A stretch of 64,000 nucleotides of DNA from Siphonodentalium dalli (GCA_032622095.1 CP136061.1:3348001-3412000); one strand, 5' to 3'; positions 23,300 to 35,363 are shown, counted from the first letter of the stretch. Notes: generated from the sequence alone by a model not told the origin. Translations and numbers: made by a program.

Positions 23300-23965
23300 T
23301 AATAGCCAATGCAATTTCCGTCCAGGACAAAACAGAAGTACATGAGACGGTACAGGTATTGCAAGTCACCCCGACTAATACGATGGTATCACCCCCTCCC
23401 CCTGAATTGGTATCGCAAGCCACCCGACTAATACAGAAGGTAATGCTATCGCGAGGGGCCCTGATTAAAACAGAACATAATGCTATTGCAAGTCGCCATG
23501 ACTAATCAATCCCATCGACAGTAGCACAAACAAATAAAGAAGATAATCCAAAAGGGAATCACCCCATATAATACAGAAGATAATGCTATCGCGAGTCGGC
23601 CCAACTAAAACAGAAGATAATGCTATTATGAGTAGCCCTGACTAAAACAGAAGCTATTAAATTCTATTGCGAGTCTTCACGATTAATAGAGAATGTAATG
23701 CTATCACGAATAGCACAGACTAAAACAGAAGGAAATATGTTATTGTGAGTCCTCCTGATTAATACAGAAGGCAATGCCATACTGAGTCGGCCCGATTCAT
23801 ACAGATTATAAAAATTAATGCTATCATGAGAAGCCCCGACTAAAACAGAAGGTACTGCTTTCGCCCCGAATAATACATCAGGTAATGCTATATCGAGAGT
23901 CGCACTGACTAAACCAGAAGGAAATGTTTTGTGAGTCGCCCTGAAGGGAATGCTATTATGTGGTG
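23300..23965 (+). repeat. Minisatellite, about 37-bp unit, partly spaced
   Basis: Units of GACTAAAACAGAAGGTAATG followed by CTATCGCGAGTCGCCC, with many substitutions and small indels, in at least 12 recognisable copies. A detached unit lies at about 24424-24478 inside the next palindrome array. Minus-strand frames across it, such as 23664-23990, are by-products. Confidence 0.85.
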
Positions 23966-24179
23966 AATTTATGATAATGGAATAACCCACCTATTCAGGG
24001 AGCAAATATTACATTTGAAATTTTGATTAGCAAATAACCTCATAATAACATAATTAGATAGCATTGTTCTGAAATCATATAAAATTCATACCAAATTGCA
24101 TAGCTATTATCTAAATTTGGGTAGCAAATTGCGATGCGATACCAGTTAATTTTCTCCATGCACCTATTCAACCTAACTT

Positions 24180-24512
24180 TAATAATAATAATAATAATTG
24201 CGCTGAAGCGCAATTGGTGGTTATCCCATATGAATTGATAATGGAATAACCTATCTATTCAGGGGTGTAAGCTTGTAAAAGAATTGCGCTGAAGCGCAAT
24301 TGACATGAATCAAGCTGGATTGCGCTGAAGCGCAATTGAATTGCACTTCAGCGCAATTGGATTGTGCTTCAGTGCAATTGGATTGCACTTTGACAGCGCA
24401 ATTGAATTGCGCTTCAGCAATCGGCCCAACTAAAACATAAGGTACCAGTAATGCTATCGAGAGTCGCACCGACTAAACTTAGCGCAATTGAATTGCGCTT
24501 CAGCGCAATTAA
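24180..24512. repeat. AAT run and array of GCGCTGAAGCGC palindromes
   Basis: A short (AAT)n at about 24180-24197 leads into repeated palindromes AATTGCGCTGAAGCGCAATT (24199-24215 and 24284-24512), some in the inverted reading TTGCGCTTCAGCGCAATT. The array can fold into many 8-10-bp stems. It is closely related in sequence to the GCTTAAGCGC array at 17035-17556. A unit of the 37-bp minisatellite is embedded at 24424-24478. Confidence 0.85.
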
Positions 24513-24759
24513 TAATAAATGTGAATTTGGCCTCCCATATAACCGGTCATGAATATCCCGTACGTACCGTACAGTAATGCCCTAATTAATCGACTCCATA
24601 ATCACAGCAGAATTATGGGTAACTTTTCAGGATTTAGTCGGAAATATGGCTTGCTGCCATTCATCGGAAAGCTTTCGCCGAGAGCTTTCCGATGAATGGC
24701 CGCAAGCCATATTTCCGACTAAATCCTGAAAAGTTACCCATAATTCTGCTGTGGTTATG

Positions 24760-25859
24760 CTGTCCTTCGATTTTAAGGTGCGCAATTGCGCTTGCGCGCC
24801 TTGCGCGCGCGGATCTAAAAACCAGCGAGTTATTAAATGCGCACGCCGAAAATATCAAATGCGCGCATCGGAATTTGCAACCAGTGAACGAGATTTTAAC
24901 AAACAACACACCAATGGTTAAACGCCAACAAGACTATTCACCATGTATCTTTCTCAGCAGTGATGACGTTGATTACGAACCTGGTAGCAAAGATCAAAGC
25001 GGCGTCTTTCGCACTCAATGATTGGGGTGACACCTCGTCACAACTACTGCACGTGCGAGTTCCCGCAAAAAGCAGACTGACTTTAGCGGCAGCGTTTATG
25101 TTTCACCTTGCAGTATTTCGAGGATTCATTTGGACAAATTGTACCAATGCGAATACTATTATATAAATTTATGCAGATTACGGTATATCATGTCTGATAG
25201 TGACAGCGACAATGCTCAAAATATTTTCAAAACGAAGACGTTGATTCGTCGGAATACAGTGAATCTGATCGCGGTTATATGATTCCACTTCTGAGTTCGA
25301 AGTTTTAATCGAGTCTGAGCATGTGCTCTCAGACCCGGAAGCGACTAATTGTGATATTCTGACTTGCTGACAAACGTTGGTCAGTGAAAATACTTAATTA
25401 CCATCCGGAATCTTTAACTCAGCCATGCTTCAGATATGTACTATTTCCTTGGCTCGTTTATGTTCAGTCATGCTCTAGATAGTTACTAATCTAAGACCGC
25501 GAAAACGCCGCAGACTTCGATAGTAGCCATACTAGCCAAGCTCTCATTGGTCAAACTAAAAAACTTCATCTTAACTGGATAACTAATGGCAGTTCTTCGC
25601 TCATCGATAACTTTCAAAATTTGACAGCTACGGCAGTCAGAGACTATTGTTTGATAAAACTGATAATAAAACTGATATAAATATGTTTTATTTGTGTTTC
25701 TGGGAGAATGATACTTGTGCATTATACACATGTTTGTCTTTATTCAGTAGTCATTTCATCAATTTTAATTTTAATTGTGCTCCCTCAAAAAAGGCGCGCG
25801 CAAATCCCAAAAGCTCCGAGTGATATACGGCGCACCTACGTTTTCCAAAATCGAAGGAC
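24760..25859 (+). mobile_element. 1,100-bp nested DNA element with 8-bp target duplication
   Basis: TGGTTATG occurs immediately left (24752-24759) and right (25860-25867), and removing the insert plus one copy restores the MITE sequence exactly as in its relatives. The inverted ends are GTCCTTCGATTTT (from 24762) and AAAATCGAAGGAC (ending 25859), with GC-rich subterminal GCGCGC tracts on both sides and GGTGCGC / GCGCACC. An 8-bp duplication is typical of hAT-group elements, but no transposase core is present. The interior has acidic reading-frame remnants. Orientation is taken from those remnants. Confidence 0.85.
25190..25375 (+). pseudogene. Frameshifted acidic N-terminal-like remnant
   Basis: An ATG at 25190 opens MSDSDSDNAQNIF. 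A single-base shift then puts the next acidic stretch (NEDVDSSEYSESDR) in another frame, and a further shift is needed before FEVLIESEHVLSDPEAT. A Ser/Asp/Glu-rich leader of this kind is common at the start of DNA-transposon proteins, and this one sits inside an element with TIRs and an 8-bp duplication. I infer the decayed first part of a transposase gene whose catalytic part has been deleted. An earlier acidic patch, SSDDVDYEPGS (about 24957-24989), may belong to another such frame. No family-specific residues are visible. Confidence 0.45.
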
Positions 25860-25897
25860 TGGTTATGGAGTCGATTAATTAGGGCATTAAGTACTGT

Positions 25898-26977
25898 AGG
25901 CCCTAACCATTTCAGCCCTACAAATACATCTTTTTCTTTTCACTTGTTGCGACATAAATTATAATTGCATTCATGTCTTCGAATATTGTGTTGTCACATT
26001 TTACTTAGTAGTCATAACTGGTAATGGGCCTACCTCGAATCGATTCATCACTACCATTCCATATAGTAATGATAGTAGTATGTATATAATATTCAGGGTT
26101 GTGGTGCATTTAACACACTGTATACTTATATCTGGTTCTATTTTATGGTACTAAGAATACGAACATTCTGTTGCATGAGATTATCTAAATTGTACCCTCA
26201 GACTATCACCCCATGCCATCACTATTATAAGGCACCATCACTACAAATGTTTTTGAGGTAAAATACCACCTATCTATTATTTCAGTTGTTTTTTATTTCT
26301 CTGTTGGCATCTTCTGAGACATAGATTTTTTCAAATGGTGATATTATAGTGTTTTAATCATATGTTATGGCATAGATTGTTATTAACCGTATATGAAGGC
26401 TCTATAATAAAAAAAAAAAATATTAGTGGCTCCAAAATTAGATGGGCCTTTAAAGTCACAATGTCACAATTGCTGTTCATATCATACCGGTCTATCCAGC
26501 TACCGGTATATTCTGCTAATCAGGATGTTATGGCACTCCAGTATTCATTATATATCACAACTGTTATAACCCATAATGACATTAAATTGCATGGAAACAG
26601 TAATTTATGGGCTGCGTGACGTGAATATCTATTGAGAAATAACATCATAATGTAATTGCGAAAACCAATAAAAATCAAATTTTTTGTTTTAATGTATTAA
26701 GTTATTTCCTTCATAAAAGGACTTTGTGATAAAGATCCTCTCAATACTAGTTTAGAATATAGAATTAACTTTTAAAATAACAAAAACCTTCGGAATAGCG
26801 AATCTTCGGAACAGTGAACCTTCAGAATAGTGAACCTTTGAAATAGCGAACATTCATAATAGCTAGAGAACCTTTGAAATAGTGAACTTTCAGAATAGCA
26901 AACCTTGGAATAAAGAATGTCCCCAATATGGCCTACATGTATCACTAAAGTATCATGACATTTAACCGCATTACCAC
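25898..26977. other. Unassigned stretch with an 18-20-bp repeat
   Basis: At about 26786-26920, units of AACCTTTGAAATAGTG or close variants repeat six or seven times. A 12-A run lies near 26409. The rest is AT-rich DNA with no gene seen. Confidence 0.55.
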
Positions 26978-27196
26978 TTGATTTAGAGTTGTCCATCTAC
27001 ATCCATAATTTTGTCCAAGACCCTCCATTTGATGACGTGTGTCTGGGACACATTATTACACCTCTCGAGAAATAACAAACTTCAAAAATTGATATCTGTT
27101 CAATCGGAGCTTTGATGGGTGTGTTCCAAGACTGGATTAAAGTATTTTTACCCCCGAAGCCAAGAAATGGTATTTGATTGTATGGAGTACCTTTAA
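26978..27196. mobile_element. TTAA MITE family C, truncated relic
   Basis: Matches the right part of the 59969-60445 copy: TAGAGTTRTCCATC, CTCGAGAA, AATTGATATCT, GCTTTGATGGGT, TTTTACCCCCGAAGCCAA, and the end GGAGTACCTTTAA. The left terminus is missing. The terminal TTAA is at 27193-27196. Confidence 0.75.
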
Positions 27197-29561
27197 CTTA
27201 CATTCTATGTGGGGGAAGGATACGCAAACCGATGAATAGAGCTGTGTTTCAGGCAAAGTCGAATTTGGTCAGGGTCCAATGATATTTGACAGAGTTATGT
27301 CAATTTTTTCGACTTAGAAATTTTTACATGTATTTCATGCCATAAAAGTATAGTAAATTTGATTATAATTTCAAACTAGTTGGAAGTTCGTACATATATT
27401 GTGTGACAATAGTCGCTTGTACCAAATTAAAAAAAATAACTTCCAGATAGATTTTGAGAAATTCCATTTTGAAATATAATTTTGGCAAAACATGCGCCTG
27501 ACCCATAATTGGGTCACATGGTGTGTTTTTGGTTAACCCATTGCTTGTTCACACCGGATAAAATTGTTAACCAAATTTTGTATATGCCAGTTGCAGCCCT
27601 CTTAATTCAGATTGTTTGGCTTCGGCAATCTGCTACAGCAACAGTATGCCGTGGCCCAGTTTGCTTCAGCAAAATGCTTCGGCAATGCTGATTGCCGTAG
27701 CCAATTATGAAGGCTGCAGTTGTATTATGTTATTTGTCTGTCAGTCCATTTGTTCATCCATGCTAACATTTGGCAACTATGGGGTAATTATGGTATTTTG
27801 TCCAGCCCGTCATGGTTTTTTTATTTTTAAACTTAGCTCTGCGAATCTGAGTTTACAGTCAAATCAAATTTTGAATTCAATTGGGGATGAGGTTCGCGAA
27901 TCAAATCTCAATTCGAATATATACAGCTACATGTATGCGCAAAATAATTGACCCCTTTAACGTGGATGTAGGCCGGTAATTACCGTTCGTACCACCAGTA
28001 AACCACAATCAAGTGGTATTACGTCGAATAATAGCGACTGACATGTGGTGTCCATCGGTAGTCTTACCACGGTAATGATTTTTAACTGCGATAACCCAGT
28101 AAATAAATGCCAAATACATTTTTTGTGACTGCCAGAACGGTAAATTCAATCTAGAAACTTTTAAACTCATCCACATTTGACCTACTAGTATGCCATGTTC
28201 AATCGCAAAGTATTTAGTTCACAAATACAATATCAGGGTATCTTTATTTTCATGTTAACTAAACACCTAGTAATTCAGTTAATACATGTACATTGTTTAT
28301 TCAGCATAAATGTATATGTATGAGGTTGGTCACTGCAACATTGCAATTGCATCAACAGTGCAGCTACGATTGTCCGTGTCTTTGAATATGTCAGTGGCTT
28401 GAAAGACATCTGACATTCAATTTGGCAGGTGTAGAAAAGTCATACCCACTCGCTTATTGAAGCCTATTTTTCTGAGTTGTATTGCTATCTGTTGTTAGGA
28501 GCATACCACCATGTGTGGCCAGGCTATAATCACAGTATAAAGGGTGCAGGTCTTATATTTCGGCGAGAATCCAATTCTAGATTCTCGTAAATATTCTCGC
28601 AAATTACCCTGGATTCTCATGAAAAAGTATGTATAGATTCTCACAAAATCAGATGAAATATATGCCCTGGGGTGATTGTGTTAAATTTGACACATACTAG
28701 TACCAGTACCTGTCCATTCTGTTTTTATTGATTTAAATGCCTGCAGCCTTATGAAACAAAAAGTTCTGGCCATAGAGGTGGCCTTGTATGCCAGAGACTG
28801 GTCTTGTCAGCCAGAGAGGCAGCACATCGAATGGTAGGTGTGGTACTACCATGTGGAATTAGCTCAGTTAAATTAACCCATAAATACCAAATGTTGGTTC
28901 ATCCGTCCATATGTTCGCTTTTGGTTGATAACATTAGATAGTCTCAACTGAAGGGAATGAAATTTGGTATGTGGGTTGTGTCCACAAATTTTAACGCAGG
29001 TAAGTCCCTTTTTGTTCAAATTCGCAATAAATTTTCATCTCTCTAGCCCAAAAATACAAGTCAAGTTTAAATATTTGGGTTTTGACCACCAATTTTCACC
29101 AGGGATATGCCATTTGTTGGAATTTCCACGACCAAGTCTAAATCGCCTGAGATAACTTGAGCAACACTTTTGAAAAAATGTTCAACTATCACATAACATT
29201 GCACAGTGAGTTTATGTGGTCAGCCATTCAAAATGTATCCACATGGCACATATTACTAATTAGCCCCTTCTAGATTTCAGTCAATGCTCAAAGGGGCTCG
29301 AGAAACAAATGATGAATAAATTTGCCAATAATATAAAAGTCCATATAACCATTAGTACATCTCATATAAAAGTAATAATACCCTGTATCTCCTACGATAT
29401 GTGCCCGATTGGGTTAACATTTTGAACATACATGTATGTGGTAAATCCAGTACATGGAGTGAGTAAATTATCCAATTTGATTTTCTAACTTTCTTCTAAA
29501 TGTCGCTTCATTTGAATTTTTGCCATTATCAAAAACAAGTCTGGAAAATGTTTGTCATTGC
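27197..29561. other. Unassigned non-coding stretch
   Basis: No gene recognised. A small cluster of CTTCGGCAAT, GCTACAGCAA and GCTTCAGCAA variants lies at 27618-27710. A block near 28886-29150 (GTTGGTTCATCCGTCC, GAAATTTGGTATGTGGGTTG) has the flavour of a dispersed repeat; GAAACTTGGTATGTGGGGG recurs inside the Helitron at 35364. TACATGTA-type palindromes are frequent. Confidence 0.5.
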
Positions 29562-29607
29562 TCCCTATGGGAGACTCGCATATATAAGATAGTGCATTGG
29601 CACAGGG
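29562..29607. mobile_element. Family A terminal fragment
   Basis: GAGACTCGCATATATAAGAT and AGTGCATTGGCACAGGG match the right terminal block of 6119-6597. No partner end is nearby. Isolated relic. Confidence 0.65.
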
Positions 29608-30066
29608 TTTTTTGTAAAATTTCAAGAAGCTCCATTCATGGAAGGGTTGTACAGTAAAGTCATTGAGACAATTTTGTTTTTTGATGATCGGTTGTCCGTA
29701 TCATTTCTACAACACAATTATCACCTTATATTTACTTGGCTACACAATTTTAATGTGTGATCGCCACAGAACATTTTTTTTAAGAGTACATATATATATG
29801 TCCATATTTTGCTGTGGGTGTAGAGTATTCTCGGATAGAATAAATATACCCAAAGCAAAAACTAAGCGAGGGGCACCTAATGGTTGAGTCTGGGATATTT
29901 GGCACTTAGAACATGGCTAGATGGTTTGGTGGGGAGGGTCGACATCTTGGTACTTCCAACTGAAGCCCCCCCCCAACCCCTTGAACGACACAAACTAAGT
30001 TTGCGTAATTCAATTTGCAAAACCCCATGGGGCTTGATTTTTCTGAACTTTTCCATCACAGACTAC
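29608..30066. other. Unassigned non-coding stretch
   Basis: No gene seen. A C run (about 29968-29975) sits in a short GC-richer patch. Overlapping short frames exist on both strands with no recognisable domain. Confidence 0.5.
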
Positions 30067-30204
30067 TACAGTAATGCCCTAATTAATGGACTCCATAACC
30101 ACAGCAGGATTTAGTCGGAAATATGGCCACATTCCGACTAAATCCTGAAAGTTACCAATAATTCTGCTGTGGTTACGGAGTCGATTAATTAGGGCATTAC
30201 TGTA
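30067..30204. mobile_element. Hairpin MITE family D, complete short copy
   Basis: TA at 30067-30068 and 30203-30204 flank CAGTAATGCCCTAATTAATG ... TTAATTAGGGCATTACTG. The arms fold back through CACAGCAG / CTGCTGTG and ATTTAGTCGG / CCGACTAAAT around a short centre (CATATTTCC side lost). 134 bp without the TA. This copy defines the target duplication for the family. Confidence 0.9.
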
Positions 30205-31117
30205 AATGGTAGCATATTCTAAATGGATCAGTAGTCTTGTGGCCACTATCCTTGCAGGGGATGAAAAGGATGGTTCGGCCCAGTATGCGAATTTATTTAG
30301 ATCTGAACCTGAAAATTACAACACCTAATTGTCTGTGATATTGATGAATGCCAGGAAAATTCGCACCCCAATTTATTGTGTTTTAAAAAATTAATTAACA
30401 GCTTTAACTGGCCACTGAGAACATCACAAGACAAATAGGTCGGACGGCCCGGTGGTTCTGAATATGAAAATTGTTCATTCTTAGCATCTAGACTGGCCTC
30501 AAGATGTTCAAATTGGGGGAAATTTCCAACCTGATACCCACCCAAATGTTGGAAAATTGCCAACTAATGGCCATTTGAGTCCAAAGTTTTGCAAATGAAA
30601 GGAATATATGCAAATGTTCTAAAATAAACAAATATGTCACTAATAAATTGAACATTGGAAAATCAAACCTAATTTTGGTATAATTTCCAACTAAATGTTG
30701 TGTGAGGTTTGGCTATAGGGGGGGGGGTAAGACCCCTGCATAACCAGCCCTTGTCATCACGCCCCTGTCTGGCACCCCATAACAAAGGTGTGGTCTTGCA
30801 TTCACTGATGATGAGAAATCATCAATATTAGATTTTGTTGGAAAACAGGATGGGACCACAACCCCTAGCTTGTCCATCGGGGAGATCTGCAGTAATCTGC
30901 CCGGTAGATATAATTGGGAGATATCCTGGTGCCACCCATATTGGAAAAGATATATTTTAAAAGTAGAAAACATACAGAAATCAAGGGGACAATAAGAATG
31001 TGCTCTCATAACCACAAAACTACATGAAAGTCATCACAATCAACTCAAATACTATATACCGGTACATATATAATTTCATTATCTCTATATAATATATATT
31101 CGGTCTCTAAAAGCCCT
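30205..31117. other. Unassigned non-coding stretch
   Basis: No gene seen. A G run lies at 30719-30727. Short frames at 30297-30563 and 30713-31015 on the minus strand have no recognisable product. Confidence 0.5.
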
Positions 31118-31490
31118 TAAAGTGATGTGAAACACTCCGGTTGGGTGGTCAAATAGAAGTGGAGAATAATCTTGTTCAAAGTAGTTATTTTTACAAATGT
31201 TATATCAAAATTGACAACAAACACTGTCATTCTTATATACTAATCAAATACAGTGACTGCCGATGGCGAAATCGTTTTCGTTAGTTTACCGCCGATAGAT
31301 GCGTCCCGATTCTAGTAGTAAATATTTACAATTTAGCCCAGTTCAGACGATGTTTTCAATGGAGTGGTACGGTAGATTTGCTTGAGATTTTCGATGTTAG
31401 TAGAATGTTACATTCCTCCAGTTGGTGTAGCACCTGCATACTAACTTATCAGTTTCACACACCCGAACAAGTACATAATATGTCTTTAAA
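31118..31490 (+). repeat. Dispersed repeat B, second copy, one unexpanded monomer
   Basis: Collinear with 424-803: AAAGTGATGTGAAACACTCC, TTGACAACAAACACTGTCAT, GTTCAGACGATGTTTTC, ACTAACTTATCAG, then CCCGAACAAGTACATAATAT and GTCTTTAAACACACTGG. At the place where copy one enters its array of about 49 units, this copy has a single diverged monomer and then unrelated sequence. Confidence 0.75.
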
Positions 31491-33506
31491 CACACTGGAC
31501 ATGCGATGTCCTTGCGCTCCTGTTGCGCAAATTCTAATATAAAAAGTGTTTTCTATTTCAGACAAAGCTCAAACATACCGGTAACATCTGACCAGACAAA
31601 ACATAGAAACCGCTAAACTAATTACCAGTCAAACAAGATAACCCTTCAAAATATAAGATAACACGGCCAACCACAGCAACATACACCATGGATAAATACA
31701 CTGTCAAAAGCACAGCATTTTTTTTTAACGGTAAAATCTGGCATATACCCATAGTTATATATAAACAGGCTACGCCATGACCTGTGGTCAGATGCCCGTA
31801 GCGGCTACGGGCATCTGACCACAGGTCATTTGCATAAAAAAATTATATAATTCTTTCATTCTTTCATTCCATCAAGGTACATGTACATTATCTTCAAAGG
31901 ATTAAGTTGAAGTTTTGGGGCTGAGTAAGATTCTAAGAGAGAAGGTGGAATATTGACTTGAGAGCATAAAATATAACAAGAAAATGACAATCATAGCCCA
32001 AATTGCGAAAAGTTGCCAAAGTGTAAGTATAGCAACATAGGCCTAAAACAAAAAAATTTTGTTTCCGGTAACATATGGTAGAAAAGTAGGGCAGGTGGAA
32101 TTCAATTGTTTCATTGTTTTTTGGAAACGACCACAATAAGATCATATGTGGATTGTGGAATATATTCATTCTGAACAATTTGCCCATGGCAGCACAAAGT
32201 ATATAACGGGACACAATTGGGCTGAATGGGCATATCGCACATGTATTGGGAGGAATAAATGAAACCTATTATTTTTAATCAAAAATGATTGCGACATCAA
32301 CCTCAGATTGAACCAGGCCTATCAGTATGGAACCACTGTAATTAAAACACTGACTGTCAGAGTAAATAATATAGATGATGACTGATCGGCACATGTATTA
32401 AGTACTTCGATCTGAGATATTTTGCACCAACATCATAAGGATCTCCTGGGCATTATCTCTAGTTGGGAGCGAATGATAGCTTCCGAAATTTGTTAAAGAA
32501 TATGGTCGCCAGTGGCCATCTTGGATTTTACTCTTTTCATGACTAAATTCATTGGCACACCCAACAAGCCACATCCCTCATCACTCATTAACTACAACAC
32601 ACATAATTATTCTCCTCATAGTCATACTTGAAACCATTTTAATTCAGCTCTTTCTATACTAAATATTCACTAGCTACTAGTAGTAGTTTCCTCATATTAT
32701 GTTTCCAAAAAAATTCAACAATTTGGAGTTTTTAAAATTACAAAGAAGTAGATGAGTTGGGTGCCAAATGGTACATGCTTACCTCCCCAGTCAAGAATCA
32801 AATTATATGGCATGAATTTGTGTCAAGATGGCAAACACATACACTCATTCAATCAGCTTTGAGTATTTTCAATTTATAGTGAGAAATAGTAGGAAGTGAA
32901 AATGAAAAAATAGAGTAGTTTCTATGGTGTTGAATTGAAGGGGGAATTTGAAGAGTGCGAAATGTTTGACCTTTGTTATTTCCAGGAGAAAGGACACATG
33001 TGCTATATCCCTAGTTGTTCCAAAATTGAAGCTGCATGCATTTTAAAGAATGTGATCAAAGGATTGTAGACTTGTTTTCGAGTTTTCATACAGTAAGTAT
33101 ACATTTATACTTTACCATTGGGACAGGCACACCACCGGTAGCTTTACCTCTTTTTATACTAAATACTCATTGATGAATAGTTCCCTTAGAAAATATACAG
33201 ATAATAAGGTCAATAAACAACATCTGGTTTGTTGGAACTTATTATCTGAACATTTCCTTCTATTAAATAACTATTTTGGCACTGATATTATCTGTTATTA
33301 TGTGATGATTATTCATGAACACCCCTCCAGATTAATAACAAGGAATTCCAATGTATACTTTCATAACTGATTAGGGAAAAGACATTAGTATAGAAAGGGT
33401 TAATGCTCTGCAAATAATACTGAGTAACAACTAACAACTGACTTTCATGTCAAATCCCAAAATCATCAACAAATTCTTCGTCTACTAGCAATGGAGCAAA
33501 TATATG
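31491..33506. other. Unassigned stretch containing a 53-bp palindrome
   Basis: Apart from the palindrome at 31777-31829, listed separately, I see no gene. GGCCATCTTGGATTTTA at about 32514 echoes the block near 5848. ATTCTTTCATTCTTTCATTCC near 31851 is a small tetranucleotide-like repeat. Confidence 0.5.
31777..31829. repeat. Perfect 26-bp inverted repeat with 1-nt centre
   Basis: The left arm 31777-31802 (ATGACCTGTGGTCAGATGCC then CGTAGC) is exactly complementary to the right arm 31804-31829, with G at 31803 between. No mismatch was found. It is too tight for a normal hairpin RNA precursor loop. A cruciform, a recent foldback duplication or an assembly artefact are all possible. Confidence 0.9.
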
Positions 33507-33616
33507 CCTGAGAGCTTTCCGATGAATGGCAACAAGCCATATTTCCGACTAAATCCTGAAACGTTACCCATATTTCTGCTGTGTTTAAGGAGTCGATTAA
33601 TTAGAGCATTACTGTA
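33507..33616. mobile_element. Hairpin MITE family D, right half
   Basis: Begins in the centre of the family (GAGAGCTTTCCGATGAATGG) and runs through CATATTTCCGACTAAATCC to GAGCATTACTG and TA (33615-33616). The left arm is absent. The flank GCAGCTCCCGTCATGAAAGG recurs diverged at about 4851 (GTAGCTCCCGCCGTGAAAGG). Confidence 0.8.
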
Positions 33617-35059
33617 CCACCGCAGCTCCCGTCATGAAAGGGTTAAGTTCCCTTATATTCAGAGTGTGTGTGGTCACATTGTACTGTCAGAATAGCTATT
33701 GAATTTATGTCGACAACAGATATCTTTGTAGCTATCACTTTGTCCGAATAATGATGTTCAACAATATAATTAGTAACTACAAAACATAATTATTGATGTA
33801 TTATTCTACCCATATTATAAGTTACAGATGCTTAGTGGTCGGATATGTTGTCATGTTTTTGATTCAATGTTTATTATTTTATGCCCTGGAAACTATACAC
33901 AACTTATTCTCGAAGAATATATCGTCATTAAAATTGAAAAACATTTTTGGATATATAGGCAATGATCCAGGTTTCATGTTTGGGCACCATTTAGGTACTG
34001 TCCCGATGGCCACAGTCCTATGGCCAGAAATGGTGATGGCTTGTGGTTGGGGGAGGGGGGTGAATCTGTGTATGTTCAAAAGCCTTAAAGTATATTGTGC
34101 TATTATGTTGGTAGATTGTCATATTTTAGATAGCAAATTCTTAACCCAAAACCCAATGCACATATGACCAAAGTTATTCCCTCCAGCCAACATTTAGCCA
34201 TAATTTCTTGCAGCGTCATTTTGACACACAAAGAAATAACACCATTTGATTTGCAATGTCATTGATGCGCATTGTTAGTCATTGCGTAATTATGATAAGT
34301 GGTACTCTCAATTAACAAGACCCAAACAATTCTGTCACATATTTACTAAAGTATCTTTTATTATTCTTTTCAGTATGTCATAATATTATACTCAAGTTGT
34401 ATCATCAAATTGTTCATTTCCCCAAAATTTGATTTATTATCAATGGCCTTCAATATATCAATTAACAATGATACTTACAAAAAAAAAAAAAATAACTTCA
34501 CAGTTAAGTTTGTAATATTAAGGAGTATATATATACCGGGGGGGGGGGGTAGACTCAAATTTCCGATAAATAATGTCTCTAAATTTCATTTTTATTTGAT
34601 TAATTTATTTAATTTAATTCACGCTGATGTAAAATGGTTCACACTGGCAGGGCAGAACATAAAATAATTGCTAATGGCAATGTTTAATGAGTTATTTACT
34701 ATGTTTTATGTCAAAAGTTCTTGATCATTTCACATATGTGTGTGGCACATTACTTCTATTATATTAGTATGTGAATGCTCAAACAATTGTGCTTTATAAA
34801 CCAAACAGATATCAATATAATTATTGATTAATAATTATTCAATTGTTAAAATCTAGCTCCTTTGTTCTACCTCGACTTTGGGCATATTTATCCACTATTT
34901 GCAAATATCTTCTCGTGGCTAAGAGATTTCTCTTCGTGATTAAGACACGACAGGATGCAATTTAAAAAAAAAATGATCAGTAAATTCATCGATTCATATC
35001 CCACGTCAGTGACTTGTAATAACCCATATGTATGTATGTCATTTATACAGATCTACAAT
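33617..35059. other. Unassigned non-coding stretch
   Basis: No gene recognised. The 124-codon frame at 33793-34167 has a hydrophobic start but no family resemblance and is contested by a minus-strand frame. A G run lies at about 34539-34549 and A runs near 34480-34491. Confidence 0.5.
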
Positions 35060-35363
35060 GCTCGTCGTTGTCGTATTGGCGAGCCCGTGTGGCGCCCGCT
35101 TCGCGCATGCGCAGACGAGATCTCGGAAACGGGTGGAGCTATCGACTTGAAATTTGCTATGTGAATGTATCTTGCCCCGGATACGAATTTTATCGGGTCG
35201 CCGAGCCCGTGCGACGCCAGCTTCGCGCATGCGCAGACCAGATCTCGGAAACGGGTGGAGCTATCGACTTGAAATTTGGTTACCAGATCTCGTAAACGGG
35301 TGGAGCTATCGACTTGAAATTTGGTATTTGAATAGCCTGGGCAACGTCGGGCTCATCGGCTAG
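35060..35363 (+). mobile_element. Helitron-like element, 3' part ending in CTAG
   Basis: An internal unit (CTTCGCGCATGCGCAGAC, GATCTCGGAAACGGGTGGAG, CTATCGACTTGAAATTTG) occurs two and a half times (35097-35326). The end is a weak hairpin CCTGGGCAACGTCGGG followed 8 nt later by CTAG (35360-35363). A hairpin then CTRR is the expected Helitron 3' structure. The 5' limit is not seen; the start given is only the beginning of recognisable repeats. Confidence 0.6.

Larger units (their letters stand above)
24571..25897. mobile_element. Hairpin MITE family D (TA target), split by a later insertion
   Basis: The element proper is 24571-24759 plus 25868-25897, about 215 bp. It starts ACAGTAATGCCCTAATTAAT and ends in the complement, with a small internal irregularity at the right end. 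It is almost one perfect hairpin: TTTAGTCGGAAATATGG on the left arm and CCATATTTCCGACTAAA on the right, meeting near 24675. The complete relative at 30067-30204 shows TA target duplication and CAGTAATG ends, as in the Tc1/mariner group (pogo/Tigger-like); the superfamily is inference. Other copies: 33507-33616 and 57571-57778. The insertion 24760-25859 is described separately. Confidence 0.85.

Noticed and set aside
28964-29155. CAG|GTAAGT consensus donor at about 28997 after a short open stretch
   Set aside because: The upstream sequence looks like a dispersed repeat and no exon with recognisable protein content precedes it.
33793-34167. 124-codon frame with a hydrophobic start
   Set aside because: No family resemblance, an overlapping opposite-strand frame, and composition typical of AT-rich chance frames.
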